NCBI GenBank assembly: GCA_002730525.1
Contig: PCAK01000005.1
Location: 84,684 to 148,683, forward strand
Direction: 5' to 3'
DNA: 64,000 bases
DNA from: Acidobacteriota bacterium
GTDB lineage: Bacteria > Acidobacteriota > Vicinamibacteria > Vicinamibacterales > UBA823
Below the pieces are notes generated by a model. The model ran no database searches and was not told the DNA's origin. It saw only the letters and a program-made list of their open reading frames with translations. Of this stretch, positions 34,498-43,173 are shown piece after piece. The stretch's first letter is position 1. Each line of letters begins with the position of its first letter. Made by a program: the position numbers and the translations under genes.

Positions 34498-35991
34498 ATG
34501 GCCGATCTGTTCGACCTGCCGTTCGACGACCCGAAGCCACCAACCCGCGACGAAGCGCCACCGTCCCGGGAGGTCGAACCCGCACCGACGAGAGCGCCGA
34601 GCCCGTCTTCAACATCAGCGACCTCGGGCGCCACGCCCGGCCGGCGCATCTTCACCGTCTCCGAACTGACGGGGGAGCTGCGTGGTCTGCTGGAAACGAC
34701 CTACGGCGAACTCTGGATCGACGGTGAACTGTCCAACTTCAAGCGCTGGCGCACGGGGCATGTTTACTTCACGTTGAAGGATGCCGGGGCGCAGGTGAAA
34801 GGGGTCATGTTCCGGTCCGCAGTCCGCTACCTGCGCTTCACACCCGAAGACGGGATGCGGGTCATCGCGCGCGGCCGTCTGGGGGTCTACGAGCCCAAGG
34901 GCGAGTACCAGATCGTCTGTGAGCACCTGGAGCCGCACGGCGTCGGCGCGCTCCAGCTCGCGTTCGAACAGCTGAAGCGCCGTCTCGAAAGCGAAGGCCT
35001 CTTCGACCCCGCTCGAAAACGACCGCTGCCGGCGCTGCCACGGAAGATCGGCATCGTCACATCGCTGGATGGCGCCGCGCTACGCGACATCATTCACGTG
35101 CTGCGCCGGCGCTACCCTAATGCACATCTCCTGATCCGCCCGGCGCGGGTCCAGGGCGATGGCGCCGGCGCGGAGGTCGCGCGCGGGCTGACGCAACTCG
35201 CGGCGGTGCCGGGCGTCGATGTCGTCATCGTCGGACGCGGCGGCGGATCGATCGAGGACCTGTGGACCTTCAACGAGGAGGCCGTGGCGCGCGCCATCGT
35301 CGACTCCCCCGTTCCCGTAATCTCCGCCGTTGGCCACGAGACGGACTTCACGATCGCCGACTTCGCTGCGGATCTGCGGGCGGCGACGCCGTCGGCGGCG
35401 GCCGAACTGGTGGTGACGCGCAAGGACGAATTCGCGCAGCGGATCGATCGGATGCAGGAGCGACTGCGCGCCAGCGCGATCATGAAGGTGCGCGAGGGCC
35501 AGACGCGCCTGCGCGAATTCGAGCGACGGCCCGGCCTGGCCGGCTGGCCGGCACGTCTGGCGCTGACGGCCAGGCGGGTGGTCGACCTGACGCACGGGAT
35601 GTCGCGCTCGGCGCACGACCGCGTCGCTCGCGACCGGCGCCGATACCAGGCGCTGCGTCTCCGTCTGGAGGCGCGCGACCTCCGGCGCACGGTGGGCACG
35701 ATCGCCGCGCGGCTGGCGGGCTCGGACGGGCGCATGGCCGGCGCGATGTCCCGGCTCACCTCGCACCGGCGCGAGGGACTCGGCGCCCTTACCGGGCGCC
35801 TCGAGAACCTCAGCCCGCTCGCCGTCCTTGGCCGGGGCTACGCCGTCTGCTGGAACGACAACCGGAGCGCGATCGTATCGGATGCCGGCGCCATCGAGAC
35901 CGGCGACCGCGTGCACGTCACGTTGCACCAGGGTGAACTGGAGTGCACGGTAACCGGGCGCGATCAGGCCCGCCGCACATCCGACAGGTGA
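34498..35991 (+). CDS. xseA: Exodeoxyribonuclease VII large subunit
   Basis: 497 residues from ATG at 34498, 1 bp after ymdB. An extended N-terminal proline-rich segment precedes the OB fold (TVSELTGELRGLLETTYGELWIDGELSNFKRWRTGHVYFTLKD). The catalytic domain has ALPRKIGIVTSLDGAALRDI and VIVGRGGGSIEDLWTFNEEAVARAI, with the SAVGHETDFTIADFAADLRAATPSAAAE signature. A long coiled coil follows. The enzyme trims single-stranded DNA with XseB, whose gene is next. Confidence 0.93.
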   Translation: MADLFDLPFDDPKPPTRDEAPPSREVEPAPTRAPSPSSTSATSGATPGRRIFTVSELTGELRGLLETTYGELWIDGELSNFKRWRTGHVYFTLKDAGAQVKGVMFRSAVRYLRFTPEDGMRVIARGRLGVYEPKGEYQIVCEHLEPHGVGALQLAFEQLKRRLESEGLFDPARKRPLPALPRKIGIVTSLDGAALRDIIHVLRRRYPNAHLLIRPARVQGDGAGAEVARGLTQLAAVPGVDVVIVGRGGGSIEDLWTFNEEAVARAIVDSPVPVISAVGHETDFTIADFAADLRAATPSAAAELVVTRKDEFAQRIDRMQERLRASAIMKVREGQTRLREFERRPGLAGWPARLALTARRVVDLTHGMSRSAHDRVARDRRRYQALRLRLEARDLRRTVGTIAARLAGSDGRMAGAMSRLTSHRREGLGALTGRLENLSPLAVLGRGYAVCWNDNRSAIVSDAGAIETGDRVHVTLHQGELECTVTGRDQARRTSDR

Positions 35992-36010
35992 ATCTCTAGA
36001 GCGAATCGAG

Positions 36011-36268
36011 ATGAGCAGCAAGATCAAGGACTTCGAATCGGCCATCGGTGAACTGGAAGCGCTCGTGAAGCAGCTCGAGGAGGGCGACCTCTCCCTCGAC
36101 ACGTCGCTGGAACTGTTCGAGCGCGGCGTCAAGCTCTCGCGCTACTGCCATCAGCGTCTGGAGGAAGCGGAACGCCGCATCGAGGTACTGAACGAGCGTG
36201 GCGAGGTCCAGCCCGCGCCGGATGCGCTCCACGCGGCTGACGACGACGCAGACGAGCCAGGCCGGTGA
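36011..36268 (+). CDS. xseB: Exodeoxyribonuclease VII small subunit
   Basis: 85 residues. The core FESAIGELEALVKQLEEGDLSLDTSLELFERGVKLSRYCHQRLEEAERRIEVL is the family signature: two helices that pack on XseA. It begins 19 bp after xseA and overlaps the ispA start by 4 bp. An acidic tail (DAADDDADEPGR) is the only departure from the norm. Confidence 0.93.
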   Translation: MSSKIKDFESAIGELEALVKQLEEGDLSLDTSLELFERGVKLSRYCHQRLEEAERRIEVLNERGEVQPAPDALHAADDDADEPGR

Positions 36269-37218
36269 CCCCACCCGACGATTTCGCCGACTACCTGGCC
36301 GCATGTCGGGCCGACGTGGACCGCGCGCTGGACGCACTGCTGCCCGGCGCACCCGGGTGCCCGGCCCTCATCGCCGAAGCGATGCGCTACAGCGTGACGG
36401 CGGGCGGCAAGCGTTTCCGCCCGATCCTGACGCTGGCCGCCTCTGACGCCATGGATGCGGTGGGCGCGGCCGCCGGCGCCGGTCCATCCCGCGACCTCGT
36501 CCTGCCATTCGCCTGCGCCATCGAGTTGATCCATACCTACTCCCTCGTGCACGACGACCTGCCCGCGATGGACGACGACACGCTGCGGCGGGGCCGACCG
36601 ACGTCCCACGTTGTCTTCGGCGACGGGCTGGCCATCCTCTCGGGTGACGGTCTGCTCACCGAGGCCTTCGGCGTGATGTCACGGGCCGGCGCGGCGGACG
36701 ACCCCACGGCCGCCCTCCGGCGATTGCGCGCGATCGCATTCGTGGCCCAGGCTGCCGGAGCCGCGGGCATGGTCGGGGGGCAGGCGATCGACCTGCAAGC
36801 CAGCGGCATGGGCCGCCCGGGCACACCGGCAAGCGCGCTCGATGCCGCGGCGCTGCGTGGCATGCACGAACGAAAGACGGGCGCACTCATTCGCGCCGCG
36901 GCCGTCGCCGGCGCGATCATGGCCGGCGGCAGCGACGCCCGCGTCCAGGCCGTCGACGACTACGCGCAACATCTCGGCCTGGCGTTCCAGGTCGTCGACG
37001 ACATCCTCGACGTCGAGGGCGCCGCCGCCGAACTGGGCAAGACGGCGGGCAAGGACGCCGCGGCCGGGAAGCCGACCTACGTGTCGCGGCATGGCCTCGA
37101 GCCCGCACGCCAGCACGCTGCTGACGCTGCCGACCGCGCGCGCGACGCGCTGCGTTCCGCGGGCCTCGAAGGCCGGCTGACGGGGATCGTCGATTGGGTG
37201 GTCTCGCGGACGCATTAA
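36265..37218 (+). CDS. ispA: Polyprenyl (farnesyl/geranylgeranyl) diphosphate synthase
   Basis: 317 residues from GTG at 36265, overlapping xseB. The two aspartate-rich motifs are present: DDLPAMDDDTLRRGRP (first) and VVDDILDVEG (second), with GGKRFRP near the start. It condenses IPP with allylic diphosphates to make C15-C20 chains in the cytoplasm. In many relatives the next gene is dxs, but here a 156-bp inverted-repeat element follows and then tlyA. The element begins within the ispA stop codon. Confidence 0.9.
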   Translation: MTPPDDFADYLAACRADVDRALDALLPGAPGCPALIAEAMRYSVTAGGKRFRPILTLAASDAMDAVGAAAGAGPSRDLVLPFACAIELIHTYSLVHDDLPAMDDDTLRRGRPTSHVVFGDGLAILSGDGLLTEAFGVMSRAGAADDPTAALRRLRAIAFVAQAAGAAGMVGGQAIDLQASGMGRPGTPASALDAAALRGMHERKTGALIRAAAVAGAIMAGGSDARVQAVDDYAQHLGLAFQVVDDILDVEGAAAELGKTAGKDAAAGKPTYVSRHGLEPARQHAADAADRARDALRSAGLEGRLTGIVDWVVSRTH

Positions 37219-37373
37219 CCCAGAGCTCACTTGTGTTGACGATGGCTGGTGCCGGGCTGGACGGCGAGGGCCAGGCGCGACGAGGGAGTTTGGTGGACCC
37301 AAGTGACTGAGGAGCAACGCCGCCCTCGTCGGGCAGAACCAGCCAGGCGTGGCAACACAAGGGAGTTCTGGGT
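37218..37373. mobile_element. MITE-like 156-bp inverted-repeat element
   Basis: 21-bp terminal inverted repeats (37218-37238 and 37353-37373) match at 19 of 21 positions and start ACCCAGAGCTCACTT. They are flanked by a direct repeat TTA (37215-37217 and 37374-37376), which looks like a target duplication. Inside are further pairs: GGCTGGT (37244-37250) with ACCAGCC (37338-37344), and CGACGAGGG (37278-37286) with CCCTCGTCG (37323-37331). The whole element could fold as one long hairpin. It has no convincing ORF. It lies between the ispA stop and the tlyA start. Confidence 0.6.
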
Positions 37374-37377
37374 TTAG

Positions 37378-38184
37378 ATGACGCCCCGCCCCGCAGCACC
37401 CGGCGATGGCACGTCCGCCAACCCAAAACGGACGAAACATCGTCTGGACACTCTGGTCGTCGAACGCGGCCTGGCCGGCTCGCGCGCCCGCGCGCGCGCG
37501 ATGATCCTGGCGGGGCACGTCCGGCTCGACGGTGAGATCGCGCCGAAGGCCGGCACGCTCGTCTCGACTGACGCGACCGTCACGGTGACCGAATCGGATC
37601 ACCCGTTCGTGAGCCGCGGCGGCATCAAGCTGGCCCACGCGATCGACACCTGGCAGGTGCGCATTCGCGATCGCCAAGCCCTCGACATCGGCGCGTCGAC
37701 CGGCGGGTTCACCGACGTGCTGCTCCGGTCGGCCGCGTCCCACGTCGTGGCGCTCGACGTCGGACGCGGCCAGTTAGCCTGGTCGCTGCGGCAGGATCCG
37801 CGCGTCACCGTGCTCGACCGCGTCAATGCGCGGTCGCTCGACACGGTCGCGTGGCCGCCGGGGCGCTCGATGTTCGACGTCATCACGGTCGACGTCGCCT
37901 TCATCTCGCTGACGCTGATCGTCCCCGGACTGTCGGCGCGTCTTCATCCCGACGCCGACGTCCTGCTGCTGGTCAAGCCTCAGTTCGAAGCGGGGCGATC
38001 GGACGTCGGCAAGGGTGGCCTCGTCACCGATCCCGCCGTGCACGCGCGCGCGGTCGAGCGGGTCGTGGCCGCGACCGATCGGATAGGATTGACGGTGGTG
38101 GGCACCATCGAGTCACCGATCACCGGCGCCGAGGGGAACCGCGAGTTCTTCCTCCACCTCCGACGGCGGGAGGATACGGCGTGA
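37378..38184 (+). CDS. tlyA: TlyA family rRNA methyltransferase/hemolysin
   Basis: 268 residues. An N-terminal S4-like RNA-binding domain (RLDTLVVERGLAGSRARARAMILAGHVRLDG) is followed by an FtsJ-type methyltransferase fold (FVSRGGIKLAHAIDTW, QALDIGASTGGFTDVLLRSAASHVVALDVGRGQL, MFDVITVDVAFISLTLI, LVKPQFEAGRSDVGKGG). Family members 2'-O-methylate rRNA. The ATG at 37378 lies 4 bp after the MITE-like element, so its ribosome binding site is inside that element. The stop overlaps the nadK start (GTGA). Confidence 0.9.
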   Translation: MTPRPAAPGDGTSANPKRTKHRLDTLVVERGLAGSRARARAMILAGHVRLDGEIAPKAGTLVSTDATVTVTESDHPFVSRGGIKLAHAIDTWQVRIRDRQALDIGASTGGFTDVLLRSAASHVVALDVGRGQLAWSLRQDPRVTVLDRVNARSLDTVAWPPGRSMFDVITVDVAFISLTLIVPGLSARLHPDADVLLLVKPQFEAGRSDVGKGGLVTDPAVHARAVERVVAATDRIGLTVVGTIESPITGAEGNREFFLHLRRREDTA

Positions 38185-39086
38185 GCGGCGCCGAGCGCTC
38201 GAGCCGGCCGATCGCACGGGTCGGCGTCGTCGCCAAGTCCGGACTCCGCAAGGCTGCCGGCACGCTGGTCGAGTTGAGCGCCTGGCTCGAATCGCGAGGG
38301 CTCACGGGCGTGTTCGAGAACGAGACGGCGGCGCTCGCCGGCCTCGGTGATCGGGTGGCCACGTGCAGTCGCGACGAGATGCCCGGGCGCGCCGATATGG
38401 TCCTCGTCCTGGGCGGCGACGGGACGCTGCTGGGCATGGGCGACCGGATCGCGCAGGCCGGCACCGACATCCCACTCCTCGGCGTGAACTTCGGGGGATT
38501 GGGGTTTCTCACCGAGATCACGCTATCCGAGTTGTTCCCCGCGCTCGACGCGGCAATCGACGGCTCGGCGAAGCTCGACCAGCGGCGCATGCTTCACGCC
38601 GTCGTCCGCAGGGGCGGTGCCATCGCGGCCGATCGGGTGGCACTCAACGACGTGGCGCTAACGCGCGGCGAGAATTCGCCGATCATCGATCTCTCGGTGT
38701 CGGTCGGCTCCCAGTTCGTCGCCGCGTTCAAAGCGGATGGACTCATCGTGGCAAGCCCCACGGGCTCGACGGCCTACAACCTGGCAGCCGGCGGCCCGAT
38801 CGTGCATCCGGTCGTGGACGCGCTCGTTATCACGCCGATCGCGCCCCACACGCTGACCAATCGTCCGATCATCATTCCGGCCACGTCGGACGTCCGCATC
38901 CAGCCGGTCTTCGACTGCGACGCGGACCGCGTCAACGTCGCGTTCGACGGGCAGAACGGAATGGAACTGGTCTGCGATGACGTCGTCAGCGTGGCGGCGG
39001 CCGAACGGCCGCTGCAGCTCTTTCGCGCGACCTCGCGCAGCTACTTCACGGTGCTCCGCGAAAAGCTGAAGTGGTCTGAGCGCTGA
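38181..39086 (+). CDS. nadK: NAD kinase
   Basis: 301 residues from GTG at 38181. It phosphorylates NAD to NADP. The diacylglycerol-kinase-like fold is clear: DMVLVLGGDGTLLGMGDRI (GGDG motif), LLGVNFGGLGFLTEI, VVRRGG...ALNDVALTRGE, SQFVAAFKADGLIVASPTGSTAYNLAAGGPIVHP. The C-terminal end is normal. The stop is directly adjacent to a composite REP-like element at 39087. Confidence 0.93.
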   Translation: MSGAERSSRPIARVGVVAKSGLRKAAGTLVELSAWLESRGLTGVFENETAALAGLGDRVATCSRDEMPGRADMVLVLGGDGTLLGMGDRIAQAGTDIPLLGVNFGGLGFLTEITLSELFPALDAAIDGSAKLDQRRMLHAVVRRGGAIAADRVALNDVALTRGENSPIIDLSVSVGSQFVAAFKADGLIVASPTGSTAYNLAAGGPIVHPVVDALVITPIAPHTLTNRPIIIPATSDVRIQPVFDCDADRVNVAFDGQNGMELVCDDVVSVAAAERPLQLFRATSRSYFTVLREKLKWSER

Positions 39087-39233
39087 GCGCGGGGGTGGGC
39101 GTTGCGCGGGGGACTTCGCCTGCGGCTCGTCCCGGCAGCCCTGAAGGACTGCCCTACGCGTCAGTTCGTCCCGGCGGCCCTGAAGGACCGCCCTACGCAT
39201 CCTCTCCGACTACCGCAACACCCACCCTCGCGC
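39087..39233. repeat. Composite inverted-repeat element holding two REP-like hairpins
   Basis: 19-bp arms at 39087-39105 and 39215-39233 are inverted repeats with 2 mismatches. Between them are two direct 24-bp units, 39134-39157 and 39173-39196. Each is a stem-loop (GGCAGCCC/GGACTGCC, GGCGGCCC/GGACCGCC) ending in CCCTAC, that is, GTAGGG at its 5' end on the minus strand. Gap lengths and the GTAG tail recall REP/REPIN sequences mobilised by RAYT transposases. It fills the gap between convergent nadK and mltG. Confidence 0.65.
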
Positions 39234-39297
39234 CAAGCAACAGAAGGGTAGTCGAGCCTGTCGTCAGGCGGCTGGCCTAGCGCTCGCCGCGCAGGCG

Positions 39298-40329
39298 CTA
39301 CTCCCTGAAGAACCTGATCTGATACTCACGCACGTTGCGATTGTGCTCGCGCAGCGACGACGCGAAGACGTGCGAGCCGTCGTTCCGGCTGACGAAGTAC
39401 AGATAGCCGACGTCGGCCGGCTGGACCGCGGCCTCGAGCGAGCCCAGGCCAGGCGCCGCGATCGGGCCGGGCGGGAGTCCGGGATATCGATAGGTGTTGT
39501 AGGGCGAATCGAACGTCAGATTGTCGCGCGTGAGGTTGCCGTCGTAGAGCCCGGCCCGCTCCAGGGCGTAGATGACCGTCGGGTCGCACTGGAGCGCCAT
39601 GCCGATCCGCAGCCGGTTCCGGTAGACCGCCGCCACCACAGAGCGCTCCTCGGACAACGCCGTCTCCCGCTCGATCAGCGACGCCAGCGTCACAACCTCG
39701 CGCATGCTGAGGTCGGCCGCTGCCGCGCGCTCACGCAGCGGCTCGCCGAACGCCTCCAGGAATCGCGCCACCATCGCCTCGATGAGGTCGTCGGCCGTGG
39801 CCGTTCGGGGCAGTGCGTAGGTATCGGGAAACAGATAGCCCTCGAGATCGGGGGCCGTCGGATCGAGCGACGCGATCAACTCGACTCGTCCGGCCGCGTC
39901 AAGGAACGCGGCGCCGGTTCCGAAGTCGCTGGCGCCGAAGATCTCGGCCATCGCCGGCACGGTCAAGCCTTCCGGGAAGGTAAGCGGCCGAAGATGCACT
40001 TCACCGCGGGCGAGCTTACCGACGACATCGAGCGCCGACACCGGTTCATCGAAGCGGTACTCACCGGCCTGCAGATCGCGCCCGCGGTCGGTCTTCCAGA
40101 GCGCATACCGGAAGGCCCACTCGTCCTCCACCACGCGCGCCGCGACCAACTGGCGGGCAATCGCCAGCGCACCCGCGCCCGGCGCGATCTCGACGAACAC
40201 CTCCGGACTCTCGTAACCCCGGAACCGAGCCTCCCACCGATCGATCAGGCGGGTCGCGGCGATGGCGGCCACGACGGACACAAGCCCCGCCCCGACCAGC
40301 GCCAGCAGCCCCAACCGTCGCAGCGTCAT
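39298..40329 (-). CDS. mltG: Endolytic murein transglycosylase
   Basis: 343 residues with an N-terminal membrane anchor (LRRLGLLALVGAGLVSVVAAIAA). A LysM-like region (FVEIAPGAGALAIARQLVAARVV) precedes the YceG catalytic part. Its catalytic Glu lies in MREVVTLASLIERETAL, and SPYNTYRYPGLPPGPIAAPGLGSLEAAVQPADVGYLYFVSRNDGSHVF is the family tail. MltG cuts nascent glycan strands and sets their length. The start overlaps the ruvX stop by 4 bp. Confidence 0.93.
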   Translation of the reverse strand: MTLRRLGLLALVGAGLVSVVAAIAATRLIDRWEARFRGYESPEVFVEIAPGAGALAIARQLVAARVVEDEWAFRYALWKTDRGRDLQAGEYRFDEPVSALDVVGKLARGEVHLRPLTFPEGLTVPAMAEIFGASDFGTGAAFLDAAGRVELIASLDPTAPDLEGYLFPDTYALPRTATADDLIEAMVARFLEAFGEPLRERAAAADLSMREVVTLASLIERETALSEERSVVAAVYRNRLRIGMALQCDPTVIYALERAGLYDGNLTRDNLTFDSPYNTYRYPGLPPGPIAAPGLGSLEAAVQPADVGYLYFVSRNDGSHVFASSLREHNRNVREYQIRFFRE

Positions 40330-40754
40330 GGCGTCTGATCCAAGTGATCTTGAAGGATGACGGCCGCGGCCGCGGCGTCGAGCGACGCCTTCCGGCGCCG
40401 CCAGTCAGGCTCCTGTGTCGCCAGCAGTCGCTCGGCTTCGCGACTGCTGAGGCGCTCGTCCTGAAATGCGAGCGGTAGGTCGACCTGTCGGCGCAGCCGG
40501 TCGGCGAACGCCTGCACCCGCGTCGTCTCCTGACTCGGACGACCGTCCAGATGGCGCGGCAGCCCGACGACGATCCCGTCGAGCCCGTCACCATCGGTGC
40601 GGAGCTTCCGGATCTCGTCGACGACGGCCGTCACGACGTCGGCGATGGCCCCCTCCCGCGTGATCGTGCGCAGCGGACGCGCCAGTGTTCCCGACGCATC
40701 GCTCACCGCCAGACCGACCCGCCGGTCGCCGACATCGAGCCCCATCAGCCTCAT
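40326..40754 (-). CDS. ruvX: Putative Holliday-junction resolvase / pre-16S rRNA nuclease YqgF
   Basis: 142 residues from ATG at 40754. RNase H-like fold with MRLMGLDVGDRRVGLAVSDASGTLARPL (first Asp), GIVVGLPRHLDGRPSQETTRVQAFADRL, LPLAFQDERLSSREAERLL and KASLDAAAAAVILQDHLD (last Asp). In bacteria the family processes the 5' end of 16S rRNA. The upstream frame is open, but its residues are not protein-like. It overlaps mltG. Confidence 0.9.
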   Translation of the reverse strand: MRLMGLDVGDRRVGLAVSDASGTLARPLRTITREGAIADVVTAVVDEIRKLRTDGDGLDGIVVGLPRHLDGRPSQETTRVQAFADRLRRQVDLPLAFQDERLSSREAERLLATQEPDWRRRKASLDAAAAAVILQDHLDQTP

Positions 40755-40837
40755 CGACCTAGCGTAGCAGTCCGAGGTGAAAACGCCGAGTCGCACCGAG
40801 ACCGTTGAGGCGCCCAGGCCCGCACCAGCCGGCGTGC

Positions 40838-40843
40838 TATAAT
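40838..40843 (+). promoter_or_regulatory. Possible -10 element (TATAAT)
   Basis: A perfect TATAAT lies just upstream of the phosphodiesterase gene. No clear -35 hexamer is found at standard distance. If the start at 40852 (TTG) were used, this would be too close to be its promoter. With the ATG at 40987 it is reasonable. Confidence 0.3.
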
Positions 40844-40986
40844 CCCGCGAATTGTCATCCGCTTTTCGGATCGCGTTCGGGCGATCGCGACTCGCGCGTG
40901 ACCGCGATCGGAACAGGGCGGCGTTCGCGTCTCCGGGAGCGACCCGCCGGCCCGCAACTCCCCCGATCGACCGACGCGTTTCGCTC

Positions 40987-43017
40987 ATGAGCGTCATCGT
41001 GGCGCTCGCGGTGACCGTCGCCTGCAACACTCCCGCAACACCGCAGTACTCCCAGCGGCTCGTCATCCTGGGATTCGACGGGCTCGATCCGGATCTCGTC
41101 GAGCAGTTCATCGCAGACGGCAAGCTTCCCCACCTCGCGTCGCTCGTCGGTGACTCGGGCGTGCATCGACTGGAGACGACGGTCTCGTCCGAGTCCGAAC
41201 CGGCATGGGCCTCGTTCGCGACGGGCCTCAGCCCTGCGGGACACGGTCTATTCGACGCGCGCGTCCGCGACCCCGCGTCGTACGCCACCCGGCCGGGACT
41301 CGTCGAACGCGACCCGGCCAGGTTCCTGCTCAACTACCTTCCGATGCGGGCCCCCGCGGTGCGGTCCACGCGAGCCGGCACGCCGTTCTGGGTCACGGCC
41401 GGTCGCGCCGGCGTCCGCTCCGCCATCTTGTCGGTGCCGGGGACCTTTCCGGCCGACGTCGTGACCGGCACCGAGATCCTGGCCAGCGTCCCCGCGCTCG
41501 ATCCCGTGATGGCGACCGGCGCCTACACGTACTACGCCAGCGATCTCGCGGAAGCGGACGCGGGGCCTACCCCGTTCGGCGGTCTGGCCGCCAGGCTCGT
41601 CCTCACCGGCGACGTGGCGCCCGCGGACCTGGTCGGCCCGCCGGACCCGGTGATCGCCGACGAATTGGGGGCGCTGCGGGCCCGGACCGAACTGACCGAG
41701 CAGGAGCGGCTGCGCCTCGAAGAACTGAGCGTCGTCGAGCACCTCCGCATTCCGATGACTGTTCGCTGGAACCGCGGCGCGCCCGATCCGCGGACGGTCA
41801 CGATCGAATTCGAGGACCAATCGCTCCATCTGCGACAGGGCGAGTGGAGTCGCTGGGTCGACGTGGAGTTTCGGGCGAACCTGTTGGTCCGGTTCCGGGC
41901 CATGACGCAGATCCTGCTGGTCGATGCGTCCGACACCCTGCGGCTGTACGTCTCGCCGTTGCAGTGGCACCCGGTCGCGCCGCCGCTCCCGATCTCGTCG
42001 CCACCCGAGCTGTCGGCCGAGCTCTACGACCGCCTCGGTGCGTACCGCACGCTGGGCTGGGCGGAGGCCACGGCCGCGCTCCAGGAAGATCGGATCGACG
42101 AACGGGCCTTCCTCGACGATCTTGATCGCGCGTTCGACGACCGGGCCGAGTTGATTCTGAGCCGCCTGGACCGCCCCGACTGGAACCTGCTGGTCGGCGT
42201 CGTCGAAGCGCCCGACCGGGTGCAGCACATGATGTGGCGGCTCATCGATCCCCGCCATCCGCGCTTCGACGCCGACCTGGCCGCACGCTACGGCCTGACC
42301 ATCGAACAGATCTACCGCCGCAGCGACGACCTGGTCGGTGAGGTGCTGCGCCGGCTCGATTCCAGCACGCCGCTCCTGGTGCTGTCGGACCACGGCTTTC
42401 ATTCATGGCGCCGGTCGGTCCACCTCAACTCGTGGCTCGTCGAAGAAGGCTACATGACCCTGCGCGACGCCGCCGCGAGCGAGGCGGACGGTGACAGCGA
42501 GGAGGCGTTCGAGCGCCAGATCGACTGGACGCGGACTCGCGCCTACGCGATCGGGCCGGGTCAGATCTTCATCAACCTCGAGGGCCGCGAACCGGAGGGC
42601 ATCGTCAGCGCCGGTGCCGAGCGTTCGGCGCTCGCCAACGAAATTGCCGAGAAGCTGACGACATTGACGGACCCGGCCGACGACACCCCAATGGTCCGAG
42701 CGGTCCACCACGGCGACACCGTGCACGTCGGCCCGCACCGTGACCGCGCTCCGGATCTGCAAGTGGGCTTCGCCGAGGGCTACCGGGTGTCGTGGCCGAC
42801 GACAATCGGTCAGGCGCCGCCCGGCCTCGTCGTCGACAACGAGGGCCGGTGGAGCGGCGACCACGGCGGCTTCGACTTCGCCTCGACGGCGGGCGTCCTC
42901 GTCGTGAACCGCCCGATCGCGGGCCGTGATCCGCGGCTGGTCGACCTGGCACCGACGGTGCTCGAGTACTTCGGACTGCAGGTTCCGCCCGAGATGGAAG
43001 GTGTCCCCCTATTCTGA
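40987..43017 (+). CDS. Alkaline phosphatase/type I phosphodiesterase family lipoprotein
   Basis: 676 residues from the ATG at 40987. The leader MSVIVALAVTVAC carries a lipobox-like cysteine (VTVAC), so the product is probably a lipoprotein. A TTG at 40852 would give a 45-residue longer start with no leader features. The alkaline phosphatase-superfamily core is visible: LVILGFDGLDPDLVEQFIADGKLPHLASL, the acceptor residue in SESEPAWASFATGLSPAGHGLFD, LLVLSDHGFHSW with metal ligands, and SGDHGGFDFAS near the end. It probably releases phosphate or sugar-phosphate groups outside the membrane. Confidence 0.82.
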   Translation: MSVIVALAVTVACNTPATPQYSQRLVILGFDGLDPDLVEQFIADGKLPHLASLVGDSGVHRLETTVSSESEPAWASFATGLSPAGHGLFDARVRDPASYATRPGLVERDPARFLLNYLPMRAPAVRSTRAGTPFWVTAGRAGVRSAILSVPGTFPADVVTGTEILASVPALDPVMATGAYTYYASDLAEADAGPTPFGGLAARLVLTGDVAPADLVGPPDPVIADELGALRARTELTEQERLRLEELSVVEHLRIPMTVRWNRGAPDPRTVTIEFEDQSLHLRQGEWSRWVDVEFRANLLVRFRAMTQILLVDASDTLRLYVSPLQWHPVAPPLPISSPPELSAELYDRLGAYRTLGWAEATAALQEDRIDERAFLDDLDRAFDDRAELILSRLDRPDWNLLVGVVEAPDRVQHMMWRLIDPRHPRFDADLAARYGLTIEQIYRRSDDLVGEVLRRLDSSTPLLVLSDHGFHSWRRSVHLNSWLVEEGYMTLRDAAASEADGDSEEAFERQIDWTRTRAYAIGPGQIFINLEGREPEGIVSAGAERSALANEIAEKLTTLTDPADDTPMVRAVHHGDTVHVGPHRDRAPDLQVGFAEGYRVSWPTTIGQAPPGLVVDNEGRWSGDHGGFDFASTAGVLVVNRPIAGRDPRLVDLAPTVLEYFGLQVPPEMEGVPLF

Positions 43018-43033
43018 TGACGAGGTGAGCGCC

Positions 43034-43153
43034 ATGGCTCGCACCATGCTGATGCCTCAAATCGCTCTCGTGGTCACGGCCCTGCTGGCCTGGCCGGCCG
43101 CCGGATCGGCGCAGCCCCAGGCGCGAGAGCGCCTCGAAACGCTCTCGCGCTAG
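43034..43153 (+). pseudogene. Detached signal-peptide segment of the EnvC-like gene
   Basis: An ATG at 43034 encodes a good signal peptide (MARTMLMPQIALVVTALL... AAGSAQ). A coiled-coil start ending ETLSR follows, then a TAG at 43151. Past the TAG the same frame reads ADERIEA. This matches the coiled coil of the M23 gene if that TAG was a CAG and one base was lost near 43173. The export signal is therefore separated from its protein. Confidence 0.7.
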
Positions 43154-43173
43154 GCTGATGAGCGGATCGAGGC

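Noticed and set aside
36679..37743. 354-residue minus-strand ORF across ispA and the MITE-like element
   Set aside because: Composition is typical of an antisense shadow, and it would cross the inverted-repeat element and the tlyA start.
39134..39196. Two spaced hairpins considered as a CRISPR array
   Set aside because: Only two units, with mismatched stems and a 15-bp gap. The GTAG tails point to REP elements. No cas genes.
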